From NCBI GenBank assembly GCA_030530045.1, contig JAUMVS010000038.1, forward strand, positions 1 through 11,293: a DNA stretch of 11,293 bases, given 5' to 3'. The stretch is from Phoenicibacter congonensis. GTDB taxonomy: Bacteria > Actinomycetota > Coriobacteriia > Coriobacteriales > Eggerthellaceae. Positions 1 through 7,735 of this stretch are shown in pieces; the stretch's first letter is position 1, and every line of letters begins with the position of its first letter. The translations under genes and the position numbers were made by a program. The notes under the pieces were generated by a model. That model worked only from the letters and a program-made list of their open reading frames with translations. It ran no database searches and was not told the origin of the DNA.

Positions 1-357
1 AAAAACAACCAGGTCGTTTATACCTGGGCGGATGGTTCCAGCATTGCACTGGAAACCATCAAAGGCGATACCGGTAAAAGTGCATACCAGTATGCGGTGG
101 AGCAGGGCTACGAAGGCAGCGAAACCGACTTTGCAACCCTTCAGATTACGCTTTTCCAGGCCGCAGAAAAAGAGAATGAACGCATTGAAGCAGAAGCGAA
201 AAGAAAAAAGGACTATGCCGACATGATGAACAGATTGGAAAATAAGCTGAGCGATCTCGACAAAATTGAGAGCCGCCTGGACTGTACCATTGCCGGCACG
301 ACACTGATTCTGAACCTGATCGATACCAGTGTCGTTGATACAACCCTGATGCTGTAA
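1..357 (+). CDS. C-terminal part of a phage structural protein (5' truncated)
   Basis: The frame is open from the first base and ends at TAA 355-357, so the start lies upstream of the window and 118 codons are visible. The visible part opens with a segment containing WADGSSIALETIKGDTGKS and then a YAVEQGYEGSETDF stretch. Motifs of the type 'GKSAYxYAVxxGYxGxExxF' are common in Clostridia phage tail and baseplate proteins. A charged Glu/Lys-rich helix follows (about 174-270), likely a coiled coil, and the protein ends in a short hydrophobic beta-rich tail with a repeated TTLIL / TTLML pattern. It sits 13 bases ahead of the giant adhesin gene on the same strand, so it is probably co-transcribed and could be a baseplate or upper tail component. 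The exact function is not recognised. The family assignment is inference; the reading frame is seen directly. Confidence 0.8.
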   Translation, partial: KNNQVVYTWADGSSIALETIKGDTGKSAYQYAVEQGYEGSETDFATLQITLFQAAEKENERIEAEAKRKKDYADMMNRLENKLSDLDKIESRLDCTIAGTTLILNLIDTSVVDTTLML

Positions 358-360
358 GTG

Positions 361-365
361 AGGTG
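361..365 (+). promoter_or_regulatory. ribosome binding site of the giant adhesin gene
   Basis: AGGTG lies five bases before the ATG at 371, directly after the TAA of the upstream gene. It supports 371 as the start. No promoter-like sequence fits in the 13-base gap, so the gene is expected to be read from the upstream transcript. Confidence 0.6.
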
Positions 366-370
366 CTGAG

Positions 371-3300
371 ATGGCAAATCCTGTAATTGAGCATATCTTC
401 AGAGACGGGACAACCTATGATGTCAAGGACATCAACGCCGAAAGAGCGGAAAATAAGGTGTCCTCCTGGAGCGAAACGCCCGATGATGTCCGCTACCCGT
501 CCGAGAAGCTGGTAAAAACCGAGATTGACAGCATCCGTACCGTTGTCGTGGATGCCCTTCCGGAAGCAGCGGAAGCTGTTGAGGGCGTAAACTACGTTGT
601 CAAGGTCGGAAGCGCCGGCATCATGTACAAGTACATCAGCGGCAAGTTCTGCATCGTCGGTGGTACAAAAGCAGAAATTACCGATGAAATGCCTGCATCC
701 GGAGACGAATACACCGATTATTACGTCAAGGACAGCAGCGGTGTGTACGTGCATTACCGGTACAGCGGCGGTGCCTTCGTCCGCGTCGGCGTGGATGCAT
801 ATACCAGGGAGCAGACAGACGATGCCCTCAAGAAGAAGGAAAACGCTGCCAATAAGGTGACGGCGTTCCGGGAAACGCCCGATGATGTCCATTACCCCTC
901 GGAGAAGCTTGTCAAGGCATCGTTAGACGGCCTCAAAGAGGATTTTGAAAAGCAAATCAGTGAAATTGACCCGGTTACATCCGTCGTTGTTGACGCGCTT
1001 CCTGCCGTCTCCGAAGCGAATGCCGGGTTTGATTATTTCCTGAAGCAGGGGAGCGGCATCCTCCATTACAAGGTGGTGGACGGCGCCTGGAAGATGGTCG
1101 GCGGTGCCATGGTATCCGTCGTGGATGAACTCCCTGCCACTGGTGACGCATTTACGGACTACTACGTCAAGACAAATGACGAGAATATCTATCTCCATTA
1201 CAGATGGAAAAATGACGATACGGGCGAGAACGGAGCCTTCTACGCAGTTGGCGCAGATGCCTATTCCAAAGCGGAGATGGATGATGCGTTGAGGGAAATC
1301 CGTCAGACCCACCAGACCGACAAGGAGTCTGTAGACACCCAGATCGCCCAGGCCAACCGGAATATTCAATCGAATAAAGAAAGCCTGGAGGCGATCAACG
1401 GCCAGCAGAAGACCTATAGCGCCAACCTGGAGCAGAGCGGCGATAGCTACATCTTCCAGCTTCTGGAAGCCACCGGCGAAGGCGACGGAGAGGTTGTCAG
1501 CAGCTTCCAGCTTCCTGCAACAGGCGGTGGCGGCACCACGACCACGACGACGCTGGTTGTCGAGAGAGTCACGGAAACGCCCATCATTATCACCCCGACG
1601 GACAAGGCGGTTATCCAGGTCAATTTCAGCTCCACCGATACGGACGGTGAGCCGGTTGACGCCTCCTACACCATGAAGCTGGGCAGAAACGTCGTGATGA
1701 GCGGCCCTATGGTGCCTGGCCTGAATACGTTTGACGTTACCGAATTCTGCTCCGTCGGCACACAGAAGTTCACCCTGACCGTTACGGACGATGGCGGCTC
1801 TACCAATGTGAAGAGCTGGACGGTTCAGGTCGTGGACGTAAGAATTGAAACCACGTTCTCCGACCGGTACACCAATGCAGTAGGGAAGTCCGTGAACTTC
1901 ACCTATACGCCCTACGGCTCCGTCTCGAAGACCATCCATTTCAAGCTGGACGGCAAGGAGCTGGATCCGGTGATTTCCACTGCATCCGGCATCCTTCAGT
2001 CCTATGAAATCCAGCCCCAGAGCCATGGCGCACACCTGCTGGAGGCTTGGATTACCGCAACAGTCAACAATAAGAGCGTCGAAACCGACCATATTTTCAG
2101 GGACATCATCTGGTATGATTCTTCCAGCGACGATCCGGTCATCGGCTGCGTCTACCGTTATGATTACTACGGCTTTTTGAAAGCACGGCAGTACAATGCG
2201 GTCAACATCCCGTTTGTGGTCTACGATCCCAGAACCAGTACACCAACCGTCACCCTGAAGATCGATGGAAAACTGGTCAGTGAGCAGCATTTGACCACTG
2301 CCGCGAATACTTGGTCTTATAAGCCTGACACGGTGGCGGTGAATGTCCTCACCATCACCTGCCGCAATAAGACGGTCACAATCCGCGTGGAGGTCAGTGA
2401 GCTGGGCTACGACATCCAGCCCGTTACTGCAAATCTGGATTTCGATTTCAACCCCACCGGCCTGACTAACAGTTCGGCAAATCGCCTGTGGACGGATGTC
2501 AATAATTCTGCCATCAAGATGACGGTCTCCGACAATTTCGACTGGAACAACGGCGGCTATCAGGTGGACGATGACGGAAACCAGTATTTCTGCGTGAAAT
2601 CCGGCACGAGAGCGTACATCTCCCACAACCTTTTCGGCACCGACCCGAAGCGGAACGGCGCCGAATTCAAAGTGATTTTCAGAACCGCCAATGTCCGGGA
2701 TAAGGATGCACTCTTCCTGACCTGCCAGACCGGGAGCGACATGGACAAGCCTGGCATCGAAATGCGTACCCACGAGGCCAGAATCTATACGTCCTCCGAT
2801 ACGCTGATGCACCCGTACAGTGAAGAGGATATCATCGAATTCGAGTACAATATCAATTCCATTGATACGGAAGATGCCAGCGCCACGTCCTTTATCATGA
2901 CCTATGAAGATGGCGTTGGCGCCCGCCCACTGATTTATCCCAATGACGAGGGCTACCGGCTGTACCAGCTAAATCCTGTGCCCATCACGATTGGCTCGGA
3001 TGACTGCGATACCCACATCTACCGCATGAAGGCGTACAGCTCTGCGCTGACGGATACCAGCATCCTGTCCAACTTCATTGCAGATGCCCGGGACTCCGAT
3101 ACCATGGTTGCCCGCTATGAGCGGAACCGTATCTACAATGAGAACAATGAGCTGACCCCGGAATCCGTCGCGGAAGCATGCCCGGACCTGAAGATCATCA
3201 AGATTTCCTGTCCGCACTTTACGAACGACAAGAAGGATTACGTCAAGAACACATCGGTGGAGTGCATCCATAAGAATGGCGATGCCGCTCTGGACAACTG

Positions 3301-3913
3301 GACCTGGATGAACGGCTACCATGTCGGCCAGGGCACCACCTCCAACAGGTACGGCCTCGCGGGCCGAAACATCGACCTTATCTTCGGATTTGATGGCAAG
3401 AAGGTTGTTCTGCCCACCAAAAACGAGGCCTTTGACGAGTCCTATGTCTCCGTCCTCACCCTGGGCGATGGCACGAAGTATACCGATGGCAGCGGTAAAA
3501 TCGCTTTGACCAGAACCTCTGTCCCGAACAACTGGTTCAATATCAAGGTGAATATCGCATCCTCCGACAATGCCAACAATGCACTGCTCCAGAAGCGGTA
3601 CAACGACTATCTGCCGTACAAGACTCCGGCCATGCGTAGAGATGAGAAGTGCAAGAACAGCATGGAGTTCGTCAACTGCGTGGTGTTCGTCCGGGAGACC
3701 GACCCGGATATTTCCACGCACCGGGAGTTCAGCGACACGAACTGGCACTTCTATGCCATCGGCAACATGGGCGATTCCAAGAAGACGGACAGCACCCGTG
3801 TCAACGATCCCACCGATATGAAGGAATTCGTCGTTGAGGTCTCTGATAATACGCTCCCGAACAGCACCTTCGATACCGGCGTGTATATGACTGCCGATAA
3901 TCAGGTGAGTTAA
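371..3913 (+). CDS. Giant phage adhesion/tail-tip protein, N-terminal half (ends at an in-frame TAA)
   Basis: 1,180 aa from ATG 371. Domains in order: a short phage head segment (MANPVIEHIF..., 1-28); two long repeats (29-153 and 162-307), each starting with an ETPDDVxYPSEKLVK motif; a Gln/Asn/Glu-rich coiled coil (308-345); a Gly4-Thr6 hinge (385-394); about three Ig-like beta domains (400-490, 490-580, 585-680); and a concanavalin/LamG-like lectin domain (about 685-905), whose end includes IYRMKAYSSALTDTSI, the usual LamG end pattern. From about 938 the GQGTTS motif (986-991) and following beta-rich segment resemble the N-terminal part of CotH-type kinase folds. No signal peptide or membrane helix is seen. 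The protein stops abruptly at TAA 3911-3913, but the same frame continues open to 7675 with matching content. The true product is therefore probably one ~2,430-codon protein, and this half alone is likely a truncated form. Host-surface binding is inferred from the lectin and Ig folds. Confidence 0.85.
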   Translation: MANPVIEHIFRDGTTYDVKDINAERAENKVSSWSETPDDVRYPSEKLVKTEIDSIRTVVVDALPEAAEAVEGVNYVVKVGSAGIMYKYISGKFCIVGGTKAEITDEMPASGDEYTDYYVKDSSGVYVHYRYSGGAFVRVGVDAYTREQTDDALKKKENAANKVTAFRETPDDVHYPSEKLVKASLDGLKEDFEKQISEIDPVTSVVVDALPAVSEANAGFDYFLKQGSGILHYKVVDGAWKMVGGAMVSVVDELPATGDAFTDYYVKTNDENIYLHYRWKNDDTGENGAFYAVGADAYSKAEMDDALREIRQTHQTDKESVDTQIAQANRNIQSNKESLEAINGQQKTYSANLEQSGDSYIFQLLEATGEGDGEVVSSFQLPATGGGGTTTTTTLVVERVTETPIIITPTDKAVIQVNFSSTDTDGEPVDASYTMKLGRNVVMSGPMVPGLNTFDVTEFCSVGTQKFTLTVTDDGGSTNVKSWTVQVVDVRIETTFSDRYTNAVGKSVNFTYTPYGSVSKTIHFKLDGKELDPVISTASGILQSYEIQPQSHGAHLLEAWITATVNNKSVETDHIFRDIIWYDSSSDDPVIGCVYRYDYYGFLKARQYNAVNIPFVVYDPRTSTPTVTLKIDGKLVSEQHLTTAANTWSYKPDTVAVNVLTITCRNKTVTIRVEVSELGYDIQPVTANLDFDFNPTGLTNSSANRLWTDVNNSAIKMTVSDNFDWNNGGYQVDDDGNQYFCVKSGTRAYISHNLFGTDPKRNGAEFKVIFRTANVRDKDALFLTCQTGSDMDKPGIEMRTHEARIYTSSDTLMHPYSEEDIIEFEYNINSIDTEDASATSFIMTYEDGVGARPLIYPNDEGYRLYQLNPVPITIGSDDCDTHIYRMKAYSSALTDTSILSNFIADARDSDTMVARYERNRIYNENNELTPESVAEACPDLKIIKISCPHFTNDKKDYVKNTSVECIHKNGDAALDNWTWMNGYHVGQGTTSNRYGLAGRNIDLIFGFDGKKVVLPTKNEAFDESYVSVLTLGDGTKYTDGSGKIALTRTSVPNNWFNIKVNIASSDNANNALLQKRYNDYLPYKTPAMRRDEKCKNSMEFVNCVVFVRETDPDISTHREFSDTNWHFYAIGNMGDSKKTDSTRVNDPTDMKEFVVEVSDNTLPNSTFDTGVYMTADNQVS
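455..829 (+). repeat. Repeat unit 1 of the N-terminal duplication in the giant adhesin
   Basis: Residues 29-153 of the 1,180-aa protein. It carries SETPDDVRYPSEKLVK, then two related beta subunits: VVVDALP...VGG (about 539-664) and DEMPASGDEYTDYYVK...VG (about 674-802), then a short DAYT...DDAL helix. It pairs with 854-1291, and the bases coding the ETPDD segment are nearly the same in both copies. Confidence 0.75.
854..1291 (+). repeat. Repeat unit 2 of the N-terminal duplication in the giant adhesin
   Basis: Residues 162-307. It has the same order as unit 1: RETPDDVHYPSEKLVK, then VVVDALPAVSEA...VGG (about 983-1105), DELPATGDAFTDYYVK...VG (about 1115-1264), then DAYSKAEMDDAL. It is longer than unit 1 because of an extra helix (DGLKEDFEKQISEID) and a longer loop before the last strand. 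The overall pattern is A-B-A-B. Confidence 0.75.
3911..3913 (+). other. In-frame TAA splitting one giant protein in two
   Basis: Codons before and after are in the same frame (start 371, stop of the second part 7673-7675). Downstream reading gives DPNERVRTVYPLT with no gap in protein-like sequence. There is no convincing ribosome binding site for a restart: AGGTGAG at 3903-3909 is about 20 bases from GTG 3929. A single base change from TAT or TAC (Tyr) would give this stop. Other genes here also end in TAA (355, 7673, 9140, 9721), so TAA works as a stop in this genome. Confidence 0.85.
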
Positions 3914-3928
3914 GATCCAAATGAACGG

Positions 3929-6900
3929 GTGCGGACGGTGTACCCCCTTACCAAGAATCAGTGGAATAATGCCAGCAACCTCAAGCGTAAGTCCCTGTAT
4001 GAGGACTGGGACGGATCCTTTGAATTCCGGTATGACATGGGCACCAAGGACGGCGAGACCATCAGCGGTGATGTTTCCGCTGCCCAGCAGGAAGAGTCCA
4101 AACAGGTCTTCCGGGATATGTACGAATTCGTTGTTACGTCAACCGACACGGAATTTGTCAATGGCCTGAAGAACTGGTTTATTGTGGAGTCCCCGCTGTA
4201 CTGGTATCTGTTTACCGAGCGCTACACGATGATTGATAACCGTGCCAAGAACTCGTTTTGGCACTGGGGCAAGACCTACATTTCCGCAGCAGAAGCCGAG
4301 GAGATGGGGGAGGAAGCCCAGTATTACACCATCGATGACACAGCCGCCGGAATCAACAACGGCTACCGCTTCGACCTGTGGGACTACGATAACGATACCG
4401 GCCTCGGAATCGATAACAACGGTGAGCTGAACATGACCTACGGCCATGAGGACACGGACTACAAGACCGATGGTGACCCGTCCAGCGGCTACATTTTCAA
4501 TGCTGCCGATTCCGTATTCTGGTGCCGTATCCGCGACCTGATGAACACACAGCTGCGCTCCATGTACCGCAGCCGGGAGAGCCTGAACTGCTGGTCCTCC
4601 AATTCCCTGATTACCGAGTTTGATGCCTGGCAGGAGCAGTTCCCGGAGGAGCTGTGGCGGCTTGACATTGAGCGGAAATACCTCCGCCCGTACTACTCCG
4701 GCAACCCTGTTGCGGGAATCAGTCCGAGTGCGGATTTCCTGCGAAACATGGCAAATGGCCGCAAGCGATACCAGCGCCGGCAGTTCGAACGTGACCAGGA
4801 AATTTATATGGGCACCAAGTACTTCGGCATGGAGCAGTGTGCAGATTCCCGTGCGATTTCCTTCCGCTGCAACACCCCGCAGACGGCGGCGGTAAAGCCG
4901 GATTATACGCTCCGAATCACACCGTATTCCGACATGTATCTGTGGGTGGCCTACGGCAACTCCACGCCCCATGGTGTCCGTGCGAAGGCCGGTCAGGAGT
5001 ATACGTTCACCACGGCGCTGACCACCATGGACGATACGATGATTCTCATTTATTGTGCCGAGAACATCCAGGCCATCAACGACCTGTCCGCCTGCTACAT
5101 CCGAGCTAATGATTTCTCCACCGCAAAGCGATTGAAGACGCTGATTATCGGCAGCAATGCAGAAGGCTACAGCAACCCGTTCATCACGACGCTGAGTATC
5201 AAGGACAACACGCTCCTGGAGACCCTTGATATCCGAAACTGTACCAACCTGTCCGGCTCCCTGAACTTCGCCGGCTGCCCGAATCTTCTCACCCTGCTTG
5301 CGGAAGGCACCTCCATTGCCGGTGTCACCTTTGCCAAGAACGGCAAGATTCAATCTGCGCACTTGCCAAAGAGTGTAAGCTCTCTGTCGTTCAACAACCT
5401 GCAATACCTGACCGATTTCGTTATGGAGTCGTTCGAGAATCTCGTATCGCTGGTGAGTGAATACTGCGCATTCGACCCGTACCAGATTCTGAATGCTGCC
5501 ATTGACACGCTGCAAATCGTCCGGATCCTCGGCATTGACTGGAGCTTCTACAACACGGACATGCTGAACAAGATCTATGCCATGAGCAGCTCGTTCCTGG
5601 CAGGCAGAGTTGAGGTAACAGGTTCCATCCGCCAGTCCGAGATTACCAATTATCAGACGAAGTGGACGGACCTGGAACTCGTCTACAACGCTGACCGCAT
5701 CGTTCCCCAGTTCACCGTCATCTACCGCAATTACGATGAAACGGAGCTTGGCCGGACACTGGTCGATAAGGGTTCCACGCCGCCTGACCCCATTGCCGCC
5801 GGTATTATCAAAGCGATACCGGAGCGCGAACCGGATGACCAGTATGTCTATACCTATTCCGGGTGGACAGACCTGGATAGCCCTGTTACCGCGAACAAGA
5901 GCATCTATGCGGCCTACTCCACCACGGTAAGAACCTACAAGGTTTCCTGGTTCCTGCACGAAGGCGAAATGAATCCGGTGGCTGTTGCTGAAGTTCCGTA
6001 TGGATCCGAGGCAGTGTACAGCGGCGACATCCCGCAGGATACCGCAGATGAAGACAACGGCCTGTACCGCGTGTTCCAGGGATGGGATAAATCCACCGGC
6101 AGCGTTCATGGCAGCATGAGCGTGTATGCCAAGTTCCTGGAGGCCAACTATCCGCAGGATGGCAAGGAGCTTTCAGCCCTCAATGCAGCCGAGGTCTATG
6201 CCGTCAGCAAGAGGCGTCAGAGCAAGACCAGATATGCCGTCGGCGACTACATCAGCATCCGGAAAGGGCAGGATTTTGACTTCTCGAATGTGCAGTCGAG
6301 GGTGCTGCTGGAGAACAGATGGTTCGATGGTACCGACCAGGTAGCTACGGATGTCCAGCTCTTCAGGCAGGATGCCCCGTCCTTTACGCTTGCAATCGAC
6401 TATGAGTTTCTTGCGACAAATGCCCTGGACAGCGCATTGGCTTCCTGCTATGACTTCGAGACCAATGACGGCTTCGTTCTCGGCTATGTTGCCAACTCCA
6501 ATCCGTCCAATTCGTATTCCAAGGTAACCTGGGCAGACGGCAACGCCAGAAGATGCGGCGCAGCCGGCAGACGGAACATCATTGTCCTCCGCCATCAGAA
6601 GGGTTCATCGCTATTGACGGTATACAGCTTCAACGGCGCTCCCACGACGAGTGACCCGCTGTACTATGACATTGAGGCAACCAGACTGCTGCTGAACGGC
6701 CAGCGGGAACAGGTGTGCAATGCATACCTGACCTTCGGAGCCGTCCGGTATGATGAGTCCGGTTCCGCAATTTATGCGAAGAATGCCAAGGGCTGGATCC
6801 ACTGGTGTAAGGTGTGGTATGACGATCTTGGGGATGACTGCTGCCAGAAGCTTGTGTCCTGGACCCATGAGACAAGCCGGGCGGTCTATATCGGCTCAGA

Positions 6901-7675
6901 CCGGCAGCTCCTTTCCGATAGTCAGGTTCTGGCCGCAGATGCCCAGTTCTTCGATGCCGCTCCGCTTGAAATGCTGTCCGCATTCTCCGATGACAGCGGA
7001 CTGTATTCCACCGGAACGTGGGATAACAGTAAGCTACAGGTTTTCTGTGAAAGCAGAGTGTTTGCAGGCTACCCGCAGGAATGGCAGTCTGCAATGAAGC
7101 TGGTAAAGGTGTATGCCTCCCGTGGCGCAAATTCCAACGAGGTTACTCCGTCGCTGGACCACATTTACCTGCCCGCCTTCTGCGAGGTCATGAATGTACA
7201 GACGGAGATCTACCAGCGCGAACAGGAGAGCGGTGTCATTGACTATTTCCTGAACCGCGCAAAGAGAACGCTGTTCCCTGGAATTATCCTGGATGACAGA
7301 GACAGCAGTACAGCAGGCAGAAGGTATTTCTCCCAGGTGGATGACCCCGGCTCGAACGGCTACACGCTGCAAGACGGCGATATGTGGTATCGGGAGGGTT
7401 ATTCATGGTTGTACTATGTTTACATCTCCGCCGATACCGCAGGGAAGCACTCCTGGTTTGCCGGAAGGTCTATCCACACGGCATCGTCCACAGACGGAGC
7501 GAACGTTTTTAACGCCTACGACGGTGGCTTCTGGATCCGTGCATGCCGGTGGTGGACCAGAACGCCGAATGCCGATACCAGCAACAGATTCCAGACCATC
7601 TACGAAGATGGCAAAACAAATTCAAACAGTGATTATACGGAAAAAATGGCCGTTCTTACTGGCTTCTCCGTATAA
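3929..7675 (+). CDS. Giant phage adhesion/tail-tip protein, C-terminal half
   Basis: 1,248 codons from the first possible start (GTG 3929), though the frame is open from 3914 and this is probably the continuation of the 371 gene. Residues 20-250 resemble the C-terminal lobe of CotH-type kinases: FEFRYDMG (31-38), an Asp/Asn pair in TMIDNRAKNSFWHWG (100-114), FDLWDYDNDTGLG (148-160) like the conserved WDxD-G, then FWCRIRDLM...MYRSRES (197-217). Residues 380-535 have leucine-rich-repeat-like spacing (LETLDIRNCTNLSG). Two InlB-B-repeat-like domains follow (about 593-664 with YSGWTDL, and 668-737 with FQGWDKS). A lectin-like beta domain covers about 745-985, and a C-terminal domain with RACRWWTRTPN...GFSV resembles DUF6273/C-type-lectin-like ends. 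Domain names rest on pattern recognition only. The role is inferred as host-surface recognition, possibly with a modifying (kinase-like) activity. If the TAA is real and not read through, this half may not be translated. Confidence 0.8.
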   Translation: MRTVYPLTKNQWNNASNLKRKSLYEDWDGSFEFRYDMGTKDGETISGDVSAAQQEESKQVFRDMYEFVVTSTDTEFVNGLKNWFIVESPLYWYLFTERYTMIDNRAKNSFWHWGKTYISAAEAEEMGEEAQYYTIDDTAAGINNGYRFDLWDYDNDTGLGIDNNGELNMTYGHEDTDYKTDGDPSSGYIFNAADSVFWCRIRDLMNTQLRSMYRSRESLNCWSSNSLITEFDAWQEQFPEELWRLDIERKYLRPYYSGNPVAGISPSADFLRNMANGRKRYQRRQFERDQEIYMGTKYFGMEQCADSRAISFRCNTPQTAAVKPDYTLRITPYSDMYLWVAYGNSTPHGVRAKAGQEYTFTTALTTMDDTMILIYCAENIQAINDLSACYIRANDFSTAKRLKTLIIGSNAEGYSNPFITTLSIKDNTLLETLDIRNCTNLSGSLNFAGCPNLLTLLAEGTSIAGVTFAKNGKIQSAHLPKSVSSLSFNNLQYLTDFVMESFENLVSLVSEYCAFDPYQILNAAIDTLQIVRILGIDWSFYNTDMLNKIYAMSSSFLAGRVEVTGSIRQSEITNYQTKWTDLELVYNADRIVPQFTVIYRNYDETELGRTLVDKGSTPPDPIAAGIIKAIPEREPDDQYVYTYSGWTDLDSPVTANKSIYAAYSTTVRTYKVSWFLHEGEMNPVAVAEVPYGSEAVYSGDIPQDTADEDNGLYRVFQGWDKSTGSVHGSMSVYAKFLEANYPQDGKELSALNAAEVYAVSKRRQSKTRYAVGDYISIRKGQDFDFSNVQSRVLLENRWFDGTDQVATDVQLFRQDAPSFTLAIDYEFLATNALDSALASCYDFETNDGFVLGYVANSNPSNSYSKVTWADGNARRCGAAGRRNIIVLRHQKGSSLLTVYSFNGAPTTSDPLYYDIEATRLLLNGQREQVCNAYLTFGAVRYDESGSAIYAKNAKGWIHWCKVWYDDLGDDCCQKLVSWTHETSRAVYIGSDRQLLSDSQVLAADAQFFDAAPLEMLSAFSDDSGLYSTGTWDNSKLQVFCESRVFAGYPQEWQSAMKLVKVYASRGANSNEVTPSLDHIYLPAFCEVMNVQTEIYQREQESGVIDYFLNRAKRTLFPGIILDDRDSSTAGRRYFSQVDDPGSNGYTLQDGDMWYREGYSWLYYVYISADTAGKHSWFAGRSIHTASSTDGANVFNAYDGGFWIRACRWWTRTPNADTSNRFQTIYEDGKTNSNSDYTEKMAVLTGFSV
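3986..4678 (+). other. CotH-kinase-like C-terminal lobe region
   Basis: Key positions are the Asp and Asn of MIDNRAKN (second half, residues 101-108) and the WDYD motif (151-154) followed by a Gly pair. In CotH protein kinases these correspond to the metal/ATP-binding Asp-Asn and WDxD elements. The matching N-terminal lobe would lie upstream of the TAA, at about 3180-3900. Fold assignment is inference from motif order; activity is untested. Confidence 0.45.
5066..5533 (+). repeat. Leucine-rich-repeat-like segment
   Basis: Residues 380-535 of the second half show recurring Leu/Ile spacing: LKTLIIGSN, ITTLSIKDN, LETLDIRNC, LLTLLAEG, VSSLSFNN. This fits short irregular LRRs as found in bacterial surface proteins. 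The repeats are degenerate, so the boundaries are approximate. Confidence 0.5.
5705..6139 (+). repeat. Two tandem InlB-B-repeat-like domains
   Basis: Copy 1 (about 5705-5920) contains FTVIYRNYDETELG...GSTPPDP...YSGWTDL...SIYAAY. Copy 2 (about 5930-6139) contains YKVSWFLHEGE...VPYGSEAVYSG...FQGWDKS...SVYAKF. Both follow the InlB-B pattern: a beta strand, a YGS/GST turn, a xGWD motif, and an ending xYAxF/Y. The copies have diverged. Confidence 0.6.
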
Positions 7676-7682
7676 AGCTTTC

Positions 7683-7715
7683 ATGTCCGACGTGAGCAAT
7701 CACGCCGGACATTTT
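7683..7715 (+). terminator. Hairpin with GCAA loop after the giant adhesin, possible weak terminator
   Basis: ATGTCCGACGTGA pairs with TCACGCCGGACAT: 13 pairs with one A-C mismatch, closed by a GCAA (GNRA-type) loop at 7696-7699, then TTTT (7712-7715). It starts eight bases after the TAA at 7673-7675. The short T run argues for partial termination or an RNA-processing or stabilising hairpin that lowers expression of downstream genes, rather than a full stop. Confidence 0.5.
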
Positions 7716-7721
7716 CATACC

Positions 7722-7729
7722 AAGGAGGT
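7722..7729 (+). promoter_or_regulatory. strong ribosome binding site
   Basis: AAGGAGGT lies six bases before ATG 7736, a near-perfect match to the anti-Shine-Dalgarno sequence. It fixes the start of the DUF4376-like gene. Confidence 0.75.
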
Positions 7730-7735
7730 AGCGGC

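Noticed and set aside
923..2812. 629-aa open frame on the minus strand
   Set aside because: It is antisense to a well-supported gene with clear domains, has no ribosome binding site or recognisable family, and is explained by the codon pattern of the + strand gene.
3921..4169. ATG at 3921 with AGGTGAG upstream, opening an 82-codon frame
   Set aside because: The frame differs from the conserved adhesin frame and its product has shadow composition. It is not a restart for the second half.
4139..6109. 656-aa open frame on the minus strand
   Set aside because: Same reason: antisense to the second half of the adhesin. The predicted protein is rich in Ile, Val, Gly and His, as expected for shadow frames.
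371..7675. Recoding of TAA as an amino acid across the whole genome
   Set aside because: TAA ends at least four other genes in sensible places (355-357, 7673-7675, 9140-9142, 9721-9723), each followed closely by a new start, so TAA is a working stop.
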